A stretch of DNA of 64,000 bases from Arcobacter siniprincipis (GTDB lineage Bacteria; Campylobacterota; Campylobacteria; Campylobacterales; Arcobacteraceae), in NCBI RefSeq assembly GCF_048571125.1, contig NZ_CP182343.1, positions 1,054,001-1,118,000 of the forward strand. Direction: 5' to 3'. The notes beneath the pieces were generated by a model. The model was not told the origin of the DNA and did not search any database. It saw nothing but the letters and a program-made list of their open reading frames with translations. The translations under genes and the position numbers were made by a program. Below are positions 1 through 8,563 of this stretch, piece after piece. Position 1 is the first letter of the stretch, and each line of letters opens with the position of its first letter.

Positions 1-1
1 T

Positions 2-103
2 ACATTAATAAACTCTGTTGTAGTTCCTTCTGAGGGTTCAAAAGAAGATAAGTTATTATCAATACTTGATATTGAGATGTTAAAAAATAATTTAGTAGAA
101 TAA
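2..103 (+). CDS. C-terminal fragment of an unidentified protein (cut by window edge)
   Basis: An open frame enters from the left edge and stops at TAA 101-103. It gives about 33 residues ending LDIEMLKNNLVE. The end is acidic and probably helical, with no recognisable motif. It converges on recO with a 13-base gap. That it codes for protein is inferred from the uninterrupted frame and the neat convergent spacing; no function can be given. Confidence 0.5.
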   Translation, partial: TLINSVVVPSEGSKEDKLLSILDIEMLKNNLVE

Positions 104-116
104 CAAAAGTAAAGAC

Positions 117-734
117 TTATATCCCTTGAAGTAAAATCTGCCAAATATATTCAACTTCTTCATCATCTAAGAAAATCAGTGATTTTTCTTTAAAAAGTTC
201 ATCTATTTTGTAAAATTCAAACTTTTTTGAATAAGTACAATTTGGATGTACTGGATGAAAACTTCGTACAAGTGAAATTTCATTTTCTATTTTTTGTTCA
301 CAAAGCAAACAAATATATTCGCTATGAAGTCTTCCTTCATGTTCTAGTAGTTTTATATAAGTTTCACAAATAGCTCGTTTGGCATCTTGTTTTATAAGTT
401 TGTGAGCCAGTTCTTCTAATAGGTTAAAATAAAAATCATCTATATCTTCCACATCTTTTAAATGGGGATAAAAAAGTTTTAAAAATCTTTGCCAACAATA
501 AAGCTTCTCTTTTACAAAAATCCAATTAAAACTTATTTGAAGTACATCTTTTAGTCTAGGCATTGTGCTTTTTAGATTTGATTCTAATTCAAAATCAATC
601 TTATATCCAACATTAACTGTAGAGTGTCTTCCTCCATAAAATCTATATGTAGTATAAATACTATCATCTGTAAGAATAGTAACTATTAAGTCATCATCTC
701 TTACAGATTTTATATCGATTATATAACCTTGCAT
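117..734 (-). CDS. recO: DNA repair protein RecO (short Campylobacterota form)
   Basis: RecO works with RecR to load RecA on SSB-coated single-stranded DNA during recombinational gap repair. The 205-residue protein starts MQGYIIDIKSVRDDDLIV, matching the N-terminal OB-fold of RecO. A likely zinc site follows: C142-x2-C145 and H160-x2-H163-x2-C166. It is shorter than the roughly 240-residue proteobacterial proteins, as in other Campylobacterota. Its start abuts the stop of the small acidic protein gene upstream (735-992) with no gap, so the two are probably cotranscribed. Sequence divergence in this family is high, so the call rests on overall pattern plus the Cys/His cluster. Confidence 0.8.
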   Translation of the reverse strand: MQGYIIDIKSVRDDDLIVTILTDDSIYTTYRFYGGRHSTVNVGYKIDFELESNLKSTMPRLKDVLQISFNWIFVKEKLYCWQRFLKLFYPHLKDVEDIDDFYFNLLEELAHKLIKQDAKRAICETYIKLLEHEGRLHSEYICLLCEQKIENEISLVRSFHPVHPNCTYSKKFEFYKIDELFKEKSLIFLDDEEVEYIWQILLQGI

Positions 735-992
735 CTATTCTTCAAGACTCTTCATATCAATTATTTCATCAATGATTTCTTGAGCTTCTTCATCATCAAT
801 CTCACCAGCTTCTAAGTCATCAATCAAATCTTGAAACTCTTTTCTCATCTCTTGCATATATTTTATTTCTTCTTTAGTTTTATCATCACTTTTTTTTGAT
901 GCAACTAATTCAAATAACTCATCTAAATAGTCTTCAACATCAGGTATAACTTCGTTGTGTACTAGATTTAAAAGTTTTTCTTGTATAGTCAT
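735..992 (-). CDS. Small acidic helical protein, paralogue of 49563-49829
   Basis: An 85-residue protein, strongly acidic (C-terminal half mostly E and D) and predicted all-helical. The pattern VIPDVEDYLDELFELV near the N-terminus matches TMLPEVEAYLEDLLKLL in the 88-residue protein at 49563-49829. Both then share a charged linker, an EM..F..L helix and an acidic tail, so they form a two-member family here. A good ribosome site (AAGGAAA on the minus strand) precedes the start. It directly precedes recO. No function is known to me; size and charge would suit a protein-binding adaptor, but that is only inference. Confidence 0.75.
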   Translation of the reverse strand: MTIQEKLLNLVHNEVIPDVEDYLDELFELVASKKSDDKTKEEIKYMQEMRKEFQDLIDDLEAGEIDDEEAQEIIDEIIDMKSLEE

Positions 993-1104
993 ATTATTTT
1001 CCTTTTAAATTTGAAAAAAAATTATAACAAAAGATTACTACTTGTTTGCTTCATAATTATACTTATGGTATTATTCTTGACATATTATAAAAAGGAAAAT
1101 GTAG

Positions 1105-1419
1105 ATGTCTGTGTTTGAAAATGTAAAAATAGCTAAAAAAGCAAATATTTTATATGAAGGTCATGTTACAAGTAGAGCAATAGAGTTTGAAGATGGTTCA
1201 AAAAAGACTTTAGGGGTTATGTTACCTGGAGAGTATGATTTTACAACTATTCATGAAGAACTAATTGATGTAGAATCTGGTGAATTAGAAGTATTATTAC
1301 CTGCACAAGATTGGAAAAAGATTGTTGCACCACAAAGTTTTAAAGTACCTGCTAACTCTAAATTTAAATTAAAAGTTATTTCACTAGTTGATTATTGTTG
1401 TTCATTTAAAATACACTAA
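1105..1419 (+). CDS. ppnP: Pyrimidine/purine nucleoside phosphorylase PpnP (cupin)
   Basis: A 104-residue cupin-fold protein of the PpnP (YaiE, DUF1255) family, which phosphorolyses a broad range of nucleosides to the free base and ribose 1-phosphate. Family hallmarks are seen in order: a glycine-containing strand around YEGHVTSRAIEF, the core KKTLGVMLPGEYDF, then SGELEVLLPAQ and a late F-x-V-P-A-N-S-K-F strand. Length is typical (about 95-105). Ribosome site AAAAGGAAA lies just upstream. It stands alone between divergent recO-side genes and a convergent regulator gene. Confidence 0.9.
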   Translation: MSVFENVKIAKKANILYEGHVTSRAIEFEDGSKKTLGVMLPGEYDFTTIHEELIDVESGELEVLLPAQDWKKIVAPQSFKVPANSKFKLKVISLVDYCCSFKIH

Positions 1420-1444
1420 GATAGAAAGATTTTTCCTATCTTAG
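1416..1444. terminator. Convergent hairpin between ppnP and the response-regulator gene
   Basis: A 9-bp perfect stem (CTAAGATAG/CTATCTTAG) with an 11-base loop contains the ppnP stop and overlaps the stop of the opposing regulator gene. There is no clear T-tract, so termination is only a plausible role. Confidence 0.45.
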
Positions 1445-2109
1445 CTTATTTGTAAAAGCTTATATCCTACACCTCTTAGATTTAAAACCATTCCATTTTT
1501 TAGTTTACTTCTTAATTTATGAACGATAGTTCTCATGCTTACTGATTCCATCTCTTTACTATCCCAAACATATTCATGAATCATATCAATAGTGACTGTT
1601 TTATTTATGTTTTTAACTAAGAGTGATAAGAGTAGTTTTTCTTTTATTGTTAGTTCTATTTCATGTCCATGTTTATATAAAGTTTGGTTTATCAAATCGT
1701 AATTATACTCATAGCCCAAATCAATATTTAAATTCAGATCATTACTTTGAGATATGTGTTTTAAATGGTATTTTATTCTTAAAAAAAGTTCTTCAAAATC
1801 AAAGGGTTTTTTAATATAATCATTACAACCATAATCAAAAGAATTTTTGATATTCTCTATATCTATTTCAGCACTTATCATGATAACAGGACTGTTTGGA
1901 TTATCTTTTCTTATTGTTTTTAATATTTCATGTCCGTTAAATCCTGGAACATTCAAATCTAAAATATACAAATCATATTTATTATTTATGATTTTACTAG
2001 CTGCTTCATATCCATCTGTACAGTTTTCCACAAAAAAACCTCTATTTTCTAGTGAGAGTTTTATGATTTTATTAAGTGAATAGTCATCTTCTAGTAAAAA
2101 TATTTTCAT
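1441..2109 (-). CDS. OmpR/PhoB-family response regulator
   Basis: A 222-residue regulator: receiver domain 1-115 with acidic residues E7/D8/D9, phospho-acceptor D51 (LYILDLNVPG), and conserved K101 (YIKKPFD); winged-helix DNA-binding domain about 130-220, ending in the usual LRGVGYKL wing. It is the downstream partner of the kinase at 2111-3157 (one-base gap, same strand). Together with the divergent kinase at 3230 it sits just before the urea transporter operon. Its likely targets include the 11-bp direct repeats upstream of urtA, by analogy with OmpR-type sites; that link is inference. Confidence 0.9.
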   Translation of the reverse strand: MKIFLLEDDYSLNKIIKLSLENRGFFVENCTDGYEAASKIINNKYDLYILDLNVPGFNGHEILKTIRKDNPNSPVIMISAEIDIENIKNSFDYGCNDYIKKPFDFEELFLRIKYHLKHISQSNDLNLNIDLGYEYNYDLINQTLYKHGHEIELTIKEKLLLSLLVKNINKTVTIDMIHEYVWDSKEMESVSMRTIVHKLRSKLKNGMVLNLRGVGYKLLQIS

Positions 2110-2110
2110 T

Positions 2111-3157
2111 TTAAGAGCCTTTATTTATAAGGTTTTTTGGAAATATATATCTAAATGTTGTAAATTCATTTGAAAGTATTTCTATGTTTATATCATAATT
2201 CTCACAAATTGACTTTACGATATTTAGTCCTAGTCCAAGACCTATATTTTTTACTTTTTCTTGATAATATTTTTCAAAAACCAAAGAGGTATCTTGTATT
2301 TTTATTCCTTCATTTATTACTTCTACTTGATAGTTTTTAAGAGCAATTACTACAGTTGTATTTTCGTAAGAATATTTTATAGCATTTGAAAGTGTATTAT
2401 CAATTATTCTCTCAAACTCATATTCATCCATTAAAACTTCAAATTCATCGCTTATCTCTAAGTCCAAAATGATATTTTTTGTTTTTGCAATTTCATCAAA
2501 AAAGATTATTCTTGAAGATAAAAAGTTTACAAGATTTATCACTTTTATTTGTTTTTGCATAGTTTGTTTTTTTGTTAAATAGTAAAGGTCATTATAAATA
2601 GAAGAGAGAGATTTTGAAGAGGCTTTTATGGCTTCAAATTGTTCTTTTGGTCCTAATTGTCGCTCTAAATTATCCACATTTAGTGAAATAATACTAAGTG
2701 GAGTATTCATTTCATGGATTATTTTTTTTAAGAAAAAATCTTGTTGTTGAAGAAGGCTTAAAATAGTTTGGTTATTTTCAAAAATTTTAAGTTGAGTTTT
2801 TATTCTAGCTAATACCTCTTCTTTTTCAAAAGGCTTAGTAATATAATCAACTCCACCTTGTTCGAAGGCTTTTACTTTTATCTCTATATCATCAATGGCA
2901 CTTATGAAAATAATAGGGATATCTTTTAATTTATCATTTTCTTTAAATAATTTACAAACTTCAAAGCCATCAATATTTGGCATTTTAATATCAAGTAAGA
3001 TTAAATCAGGAGGATAATTTTCTGACGAAGTTAAAGCAAAACTAGGATCAGTAGTGGCTCTAATATTATAATCATAAACTTTTAGTATGCTATTTAGATA
3101 ATGAAGATTTTCATTTTTATCATCTATGATTAATATTGTATATTTTTTATGCATCAT
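2111..3157 (-). CDS. Soluble receiver-histidine kinase hybrid
   Basis: A 348-residue cytoplasmic protein with no membrane segment. Receiver domain 1-125 has D12/D13, D56 (LILLDIKMP) and K108. A HisKA segment carries H148 in the H-box IIHEMNTPLS. The ATPase domain holds the N-box (DNTLSNAIKYS) and a glycine box NIGLGLGLNIV. The REC-then-kinase order means phosphate may enter from another kinase, such as the divergent hybrid kinase at 3230-5527, and pass to the OmpR-type regulator encoded next. Stimulus unknown; neighbourhood suggests nitrogen or urea signalling. Confidence 0.88.
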   Translation of the reverse strand: MMHKKYTILIIDDKNENLHYLNSILKVYDYNIRATTDPSFALTSSENYPPDLILLDIKMPNIDGFEVCKLFKENDKLKDIPIIFISAIDDIEIKVKAFEQGGVDYITKPFEKEEVLARIKTQLKIFENNQTILSLLQQQDFFLKKIIHEMNTPLSIISLNVDNLERQLGPKEQFEAIKASSKSLSSIYNDLYYLTKKQTMQKQIKVINLVNFLSSRIIFFDEIAKTKNIILDLEISDEFEVLMDEYEFERIIDNTLSNAIKYSYENTTVVIALKNYQVEVINEGIKIQDTSLVFEKYYQEKVKNIGLGLGLNIVKSICENYDINIEILSNEFTTFRYIFPKNLINKGS

Positions 3158-3229
3158 TTATCTCATTTTATATTGCTTTGTTGATAAGATTATAGAGTAA
3201 AAGATATAAAATCAAAATGAGGCACCTCC

Positions 3230-5527
3230 TTGAATCTAAAAAAACTCTTTATGTTACTTTTTATATTAAATACTATTTCTTTTATTAGTGTTGCAGTTGT
3301 CATAAATAAATACCAAAACTCTACAGTAAAACTAGAAAATGCCTATCAACTACAATACAAATCACTTATCCTTGCCCATGAGCTAAGACAAAGTAGTGAT
3401 GACCTGACAAGGATGGCAAGAACTTATGTGATTACTGGAAATCCATTATTTGAAGAACAATATAAAACAGTATTGGATATAAGGAATGGGAAAAAGAATA
3501 GACCCAAAAGATATAATGGAATATTTTGGGATTTTTATACTTTAGATGGTACAAAGCCTATTTTAGATGGTGAAAAAGTTCCTTTAAGAGATCTTATGAA
3601 AAGGGCAAACTTCCCAGATGAAGAGTTAAATTTACTTTTTGCTTCACAAAATGAATCGGATGATTTAACAAACCTTGAACACAAAGCCATGAATGCAGTT
3701 AAAGGAATCTTTGAAGATGAAAATGGAAATTTTACTATAAAAGGAAAACCTGATTTTAAACTAGCAAGGGAACTTATGCACTCAGATGAGTATCACAAAG
3801 CAAAAATAAGAATTATGCAACCTTTGGATAACTTCTATAAAGCCTTTGAAAAAAGAACCCAAGAAAGAGTAAATGATGAGAGAAAGACCGTAAAACAACA
3901 AGAGTTTTATGTAAATGTGATAGTTCTTTTTTCAGTTATTTTTTTCTTGATGTCATTTTTTATAATTTTATTTAGAATCATTTACCCAATAGATTTATTA
4001 AGAGTTGCCATGTTAAAACTTTCATCAAATGATATGAGTGTGGAGTTGGATAAGAACAAGTATGATGATGAAGTGGGCGACATGATAGGTTCTGTTTCTA
4101 TTTTCAAAGAAAATACTAAAAAACTAATAGAGAGTGAACACCAAATCAAACTTGCCATGGAAGAAGCAAAAAGTGCAAATAAAGCAAAATCTATATTTCT
4201 AGCAAGAATGAGTCATGAACTTCGAACTCCCCTAAATGCTATACTTGGATTTTCAAATATTTTAAAAAAATCTATGAATGCTACACAAGAAGAAAAAAAC
4301 AATTTAAATATAATCAAAAGAAGTGGAGAACATCTTTTAAATATCATAAATGAAATTTTAGAATTATCAAAAATCGAAGCTGGAAAAATAGAAATTATTC
4401 CAAAAGTTTTTAATCTAAAAGAGTTAATAGAAGATATCAATTCAATTTTTGCCTTTAGATGTAAAGAAAAGGGCTTGGAGTTTAAAATTGTTTTAGATGA
4501 TAATCTACCTGAAGTTGTAAAAATGGATGATTTAAGACTTCGGCAAATACTTATAAATCTCTTAAGTAATAGTTTGAAATTTACAAATGAAGGTGAAATA
4601 TCACTATATTTATATGAAAAGAGCCAAAAACTATTTTTTGAAATAAAAGATAGTGGAATAGGTATTGATAATAAAGATTTAAAAAGAATATTTAAACCCT
4701 TTGAGCAAATTAAACATGAAGATTATAATAAAAATGGAACAGGATTGGGACTATCTATTACAAAAGAGTTAGTATCTTTAATGAATGGTTCTATTTATGC
4801 AAAAAGTAAAGTTAATCTTGGAACAGAGTTTTATTTTAGTGTTGATTATAAAAATGCAAATAGTAGTGATATTGATGCTCAGTTAAAATTAAAAGATATT
4901 ATAGGAATAGAAAAGAATAAAAATAAAAAAACTATTCTTGTAGTTGATGATATTGAAGTAAATAGAAATCTATTAACACAAATATTAACTTCCCATGGCT
5001 TTGAAGTATTTCAAGCAAGTAGTGGATATGAGGCCATTGAACTTTTTGAAAAGCAAGAGTTTAATCTTATTTTTATGGATATAAAAATGAGTGGCTTAGA
5101 TGGCTTAGAAACTATAAAGCTTATAAGAAAAGATGAAAAAGACAAAAATATACCAATAGTTGCAGTATCTGCAAATGTATTTAATGAAGATAAAGAAATA
5201 GCAATACAAAGTGGAGCAGATGGATTTTTAGCAAAACCAGTTGAAGAAAAAGAGTTATTAATTATTTTGGCAAAGTATTTTAATTTGAAATTAAAATATT
5301 TAGAAAATAATGAAGAAAAAGCTGATATTTTTGAAAGAATATCAAAACTTGATAAAGAGTTTTTTATAAAACTAAATGAATTCGCTTTGTTAATGGACTC
5401 TTCTAGTATTGAGCAGTTTTTAGAAAATAGTGATATTGAAAATGATTTAAAACTATATTTAAAAGAACTTGTGGAAAACTTCAAATATAAAGAGATAAGT
5501 GAAATCTGTATAAAAAATATACAGTAA
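3230..5527 (+). CDS. Membrane hybrid histidine kinase (sensor-HAMP-HisKA-HATPase-REC)
   Basis: A 765-residue protein: membrane segment 7-26, periplasmic sensor region about 30-225 rich in aromatic and charged residues (contains FWDFYTLDGTKP), second membrane segment 228-252, HAMP-like linker to about 300, HisKA with H329 in SHELRTP, ATPase domain with N-box and GTGLGLSI, then a receiver with D617 (FMDIKM). About 80 further residues follow without a recognisable HPt histidine. The start is TTG at 3230, preceded by a GAGG-type site; no in-frame ATG lies nearby. It is divergent from the regulator/kinase pair and directly upstream of urtA, so it probably senses nitrogen state or a ureide; the ligand is unknown. 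Confidence 0.88.
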   Translation: MNLKKLFMLLFILNTISFISVAVVINKYQNSTVKLENAYQLQYKSLILAHELRQSSDDLTRMARTYVITGNPLFEEQYKTVLDIRNGKKNRPKRYNGIFWDFYTLDGTKPILDGEKVPLRDLMKRANFPDEELNLLFASQNESDDLTNLEHKAMNAVKGIFEDENGNFTIKGKPDFKLARELMHSDEYHKAKIRIMQPLDNFYKAFEKRTQERVNDERKTVKQQEFYVNVIVLFSVIFFLMSFFIILFRIIYPIDLLRVAMLKLSSNDMSVELDKNKYDDEVGDMIGSVSIFKENTKKLIESEHQIKLAMEEAKSANKAKSIFLARMSHELRTPLNAILGFSNILKKSMNATQEEKNNLNIIKRSGEHLLNIINEILELSKIEAGKIEIIPKVFNLKELIEDINSIFAFRCKEKGLEFKIVLDDNLPEVVKMDDLRLRQILINLLSNSLKFTNEGEISLYLYEKSQKLFFEIKDSGIGIDNKDLKRIFKPFEQIKHEDYNKNGTGLGLSITKELVSLMNGSIYAKSKVNLGTEFYFSVDYKNANSSDIDAQLKLKDIIGIEKNKNKKTILVVDDIEVNRNLLTQILTSHGFEVFQASSGYEAIELFEKQEFNLIFMDIKMSGLDGLETIKLIRKDEKDKNIPIVAVSANVFNEDKEIAIQSGADGFLAKPVEEKELLIILAKYFNLKLKYLENNEEKADIFERISKLDKEFFIKLNEFALLMDSSSIEQFLENSDIENDLKLYLKELVENFKYKEISEICIKNIQ

Positions 5528-5546
5528 ACTTTTTAACTTTACAAAA

Positions 5547-5580
5547 AAACAACACTTAAACAACACTTCTATTTTATACT
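5547..5580 (+). promoter_or_regulatory. Promoter of urtA with paired 11-bp direct repeats
   Basis: AAACAACACTT occurs twice with an exact 11-base period (5547-5557, 5558-5568), followed by a -10-like TATACT at 5575-5580 and the urtA start at 5621. Head-to-tail repeats one helical turn apart just upstream of -10 are the usual layout for OmpR/PhoB-family activators. The adjacent regulator is the obvious candidate binder. Confidence 0.6.
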
Positions 5581-5620
5581 TCCCTTAGTAGTCAAAGAGA
5601 CTAAATCTAAAGGAGAATAA

Positions 5621-6898
5621 ATGAAAAGTAGATTCACAAAAGTTTTAGCTGCATCAGCAATTGTAACTATGAGTATGATGGCTCAAGCAGCTGATGTAAT
5701 CAAAGTTGGAGTTTTACACTCACTATCTGGAACAATGGCAATTAGTGAGACAACTTTAAAAGATACAGTTTTAATGCTTATTGATGAGCAAAACAAAAAA
5801 GGTGGTTTGTTAGGTAAAAAAATAGTACCGGTTGTTGTTGACCCTGCATCAAACTGGCCACTGTTTGCTGAAAAGATGAGAGGACTTTTAACTAAAGATA
5901 AAGTTGATGTTACATTTGGTTGTTGGACATCAGTTTCTAGAAAATCTGTTCTTCCAGTTGTTGAAGAGTTAAATGGTTTACTTTTTTATCCTGTTCAGTA
6001 TGAGGGTGAAGAGTCTAGTAAAAATGTATTTTACACAGGTGCTGCGCCTAACCAACAAGCAATTCCTGCAGTTGATTATCTTATGAACGATATGGGTGTT
6101 AAAAGATGGGTTTTAGCTGGTACTGATTATGTATATCCAAGAACTACAAATAAAATCTTAGAAGCATACTTAAAATCAAAAGGTGTTAAATCATCTGATA
6201 TTATGATTAACTATACTCCATTTGGACACTCTGATTGGCAAAGTATTGTAAGTGAAATCAAAAAATTCGGAAGCGCTGGTAAAAAAACTGCTGTTGTATC
6301 TACAATTAATGGTGATGCAAATGTTCCTTTTTATAAAGAATTAGGTAACCAAGGTATTACATCTTCATCTATTCCAGTTATTGCATTCTCTGTTGGAGAA
6401 GAAGAGCTATCAGGACTTGATACTAAACCTTTAGTTGGTCATTTAGCTGCATGGAATTATTTTGAAAGTGTTTCTACTCCAGAAAATGACAAATTTATTT
6501 CAACTTGGCATAAATATATCAAAGATGACAAAAGAGTTACAAATGACCCAATGGAAGCTACATATATTGGATTTAACTTATGGGTAAAAGCTGTTGAAAA
6601 AGCTGGAACTACAAATGTTGATAAAGTAAGAGAGGCAATCGTTGGATTATCTGTTCCAAATCTTACTGGTGGAACTGCAACTATGCTTAAAAATCACCAT
6701 ATTACAAAACCTGTTTTAATCGGTGAGATTCAAGAAGATGGCCAATTTGAAACTGTATGGCAAACTGAAAAAGAAGTTCCAGGTGATGCTTGGTCAAACT
6801 ACTTACCAGGAAGTAAAGACTTAATCTCAGATTGGACTAAACCAATCAATTGTGGAAACTACAACACTAAAACTAAAAAGTGTATGGGTGCTAACTAA
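5621..6898 (+). CDS. urtA: Urea ABC transporter, substrate-binding protein UrtA
   Basis: A 425-residue periplasmic urea-binding protein with a signal peptide (basic start, hydrophobic core, cleavage near AQAAD, residues 20-25). The mature part opens with IKVGVLHSLSGTMAISE and contains GCWTSVSRKSVLPVVE and FYPVQYEGEE, all characteristic of UrtA rather than branched-chain amino acid binders. It is the first gene of the urt operon. A strong site AAAGGAGAATAA precedes the ATG. A terminator-like hairpin follows, so binding protein is probably made in excess over the membrane parts. The C-terminus has two cysteines (INCGNYNTKTKKCMG). Confidence 0.95.
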   Translation: MKSRFTKVLAASAIVTMSMMAQAADVIKVGVLHSLSGTMAISETTLKDTVLMLIDEQNKKGGLLGKKIVPVVVDPASNWPLFAEKMRGLLTKDKVDVTFGCWTSVSRKSVLPVVEELNGLLFYPVQYEGEESSKNVFYTGAAPNQQAIPAVDYLMNDMGVKRWVLAGTDYVYPRTTNKILEAYLKSKGVKSSDIMINYTPFGHSDWQSIVSEIKKFGSAGKKTAVVSTINGDANVPFYKELGNQGITSSSIPVIAFSVGEEELSGLDTKPLVGHLAAWNYFESVSTPENDKFISTWHKYIKDDKRVTNDPMEATYIGFNLWVKAVEKAGTTNVDKVREAIVGLSVPNLTGGTATMLKNHHITKPVLIGEIQEDGQFETVWQTEKEVPGDAWSNYLPGSKDLISDWTKPINCGNYNTKTKKCMGAN

Positions 6899-6907
6899 CA
6901 AAATTAA

Positions 6908-6937
6908 AATATGAGAGTTCAACTCTCATATTTTTTT
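6908..6937 (+). terminator. Intra-operon terminator between urtA and urtB
   Basis: Stem AATATGAGAG/CTCTCATATT (10 bp) with loop TTCAA, followed directly by a T-run (6931-6937). It is a textbook intrinsic terminator. Being only partly efficient would give high UrtA relative to the permeases. Confidence 0.75.
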
Positions 6938-6964
6938 GCTCTACATAATAAATGAAAGGTAATC

Positions 6965-8560
6965 ATGAAAATTTTAAAAATAATATTGCTTAATTTATTA
7001 ATTTTATCTTCACTAATTGCTTCAGATCTTCAAAGTGATTCACAAGAACTTTTGACAAATAGTTATTCTAAAAAAGAAATAGTTATATTAGATTTAACTA
7101 AAAAGTATAAAAGTGAAAAAAAGTTTGAGTACTTATTACAAAAACTTTTAGCAGGAGATTTATATTATACAAAAAGTGATAACCAAATTGTATTTTTAAA
7201 AAAGAAAAAAGAGAATAACTATCTTACAGTTGATGTTTTTTCTGGCGAGAAGTTAGGTGAAGCTTCAAAATATGATTTTAAAAAAGTTAAAATCAATAAT
7301 AAATTAAGAAATATTATAAAAGCATCTTTGGCAAAAATAAATCTTTTTTCTACTGATGAAGATAAAAGGTTAAATTCTGTTAAGAACTTATTGAAAAATT
7401 TAAAACCTGATGATAAGGAGATTATCATTGAGGCTTTACAAAGCGAAAAGTCTTCAAATATTAGAGATGTTTTAGATGAAGCAAATACTATTTTAATTGC
7501 TTTATATGGAACGGCTGAAGAGAAATATAAAGCAGTGGATAAACTTGGAGGTTTTATTTCATCTAAAACTCTTGCAACACTAAAAGATGTACTTAAAAAT
7601 ACTAAAGATGAAAAACTAAAAGCAATAGCTGAAAGTTCACTTGATATAGTTGAGATAAAAAAGAGTATTTATTCATTTATCGAAACTGCATTTTTTGGAC
7701 TTAGTATGGGTTCTGTTTTACTTTTAGCAGCTATTGGCTTAGCAATTACCTTTGGTGTTATGAAAGTAATCAATATGGCGCATGGTGAACTTATTATGAT
7801 AGGTGCTTATACCACATATACGATTCAACAACTTTTCCCAAATCTTATTGAATACTCTGTGATTATCGCAATTCCTGCTGCTTTTATAGTGAGTGGAATT
7901 GTTGGAATCATAATAGAAAGATTAGTGATAAGACATCTGTATGGAAGACCGCTTGAAACACTACTTGCAACTTTTGGGGTAAGTTTGATTTTGCAACAGT
8001 TAGTTCGAACAATATATTCACCCCTTAACCAAGAAGTAAAAACTCCTTCATGGATGAGTGGTGCTTTGGAAGTAAATAGTTCACTGTTTCTTACATACAA
8101 TAGATTATATATCGTGATATTTTCTGTAATGGTATTTTTAGCAATTTTGTATGTTATGAAAAAGACTTCTTTAGGATTAAAAGTAAGAGCTGTTTCACAA
8201 AATAGACCAATAGCAAGAGCTATGGGGATAAAATCAAGTTTTATAGATGCCGCTACTTTTGGAATAGGTTCAGGAATAGCAGGAGTTGCAGGGGTTGCTC
8301 TATCTCAACTTACAAATGTGGGACCAAATCTAGGACAAGCTTATATAGTAGATAGTTTTATGGTTGTTGTATTTGGTGGAGTTGGAAATCTATGGGGAAC
8401 TTTAATAGCAGCCCTTACTTTAGGTGAGATTAACAAATTTATTGAGCCAATTTCAGGAGCAGTGTTAGCAAAAGTTATTATCTTAGTATTTATTATTTTA
8501 TTTATACAAAAAAGACCTAGAGGATTATTTCCTCAAAAAGGTCGAGATGCACAGGATTAG
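6965..8560 (+). CDS. urtB: Urea ABC transporter, permease UrtB
   Basis: A 531-residue inner-membrane permease of the LivH/UrtB type. It has a signal-like N-terminus and a long (about 230-residue) soluble, helical, repeat-like extracytoplasmic region, which is the feature separating UrtB from LivH. The membrane domain from about 238 contains GLAITFGVMKVINMAHGEL and the cytoplasmic loop ARAMGIKSSFIDAATFGIG. Pairs with UrtC to form the channel; UrtD and UrtE power it. It starts 66 bases after urtA and ends 3 bases before urtC. Confidence 0.95.
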   Translation: MKILKIILLNLLILSSLIASDLQSDSQELLTNSYSKKEIVILDLTKKYKSEKKFEYLLQKLLAGDLYYTKSDNQIVFLKKKKENNYLTVDVFSGEKLGEASKYDFKKVKINNKLRNIIKASLAKINLFSTDEDKRLNSVKNLLKNLKPDDKEIIIEALQSEKSSNIRDVLDEANTILIALYGTAEEKYKAVDKLGGFISSKTLATLKDVLKNTKDEKLKAIAESSLDIVEIKKSIYSFIETAFFGLSMGSVLLLAAIGLAITFGVMKVINMAHGELIMIGAYTTYTIQQLFPNLIEYSVIIAIPAAFIVSGIVGIIIERLVIRHLYGRPLETLLATFGVSLILQQLVRTIYSPLNQEVKTPSWMSGALEVNSSLFLTYNRLYIVIFSVMVFLAILYVMKKTSLGLKVRAVSQNRPIARAMGIKSSFIDAATFGIGSGIAGVAGVALSQLTNVGPNLGQAYIVDSFMVVVFGGVGNLWGTLIAALTLGEINKFIEPISGAVLAKVIILVFIILFIQKRPRGLFPQKGRDAQD

Positions 8561-8563
8561 AAA

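Noticed and set aside
1623..1814. Plus-strand frame inside the response-regulator gene
   Set aside because: Shadow of the well-supported minus-strand regulator.
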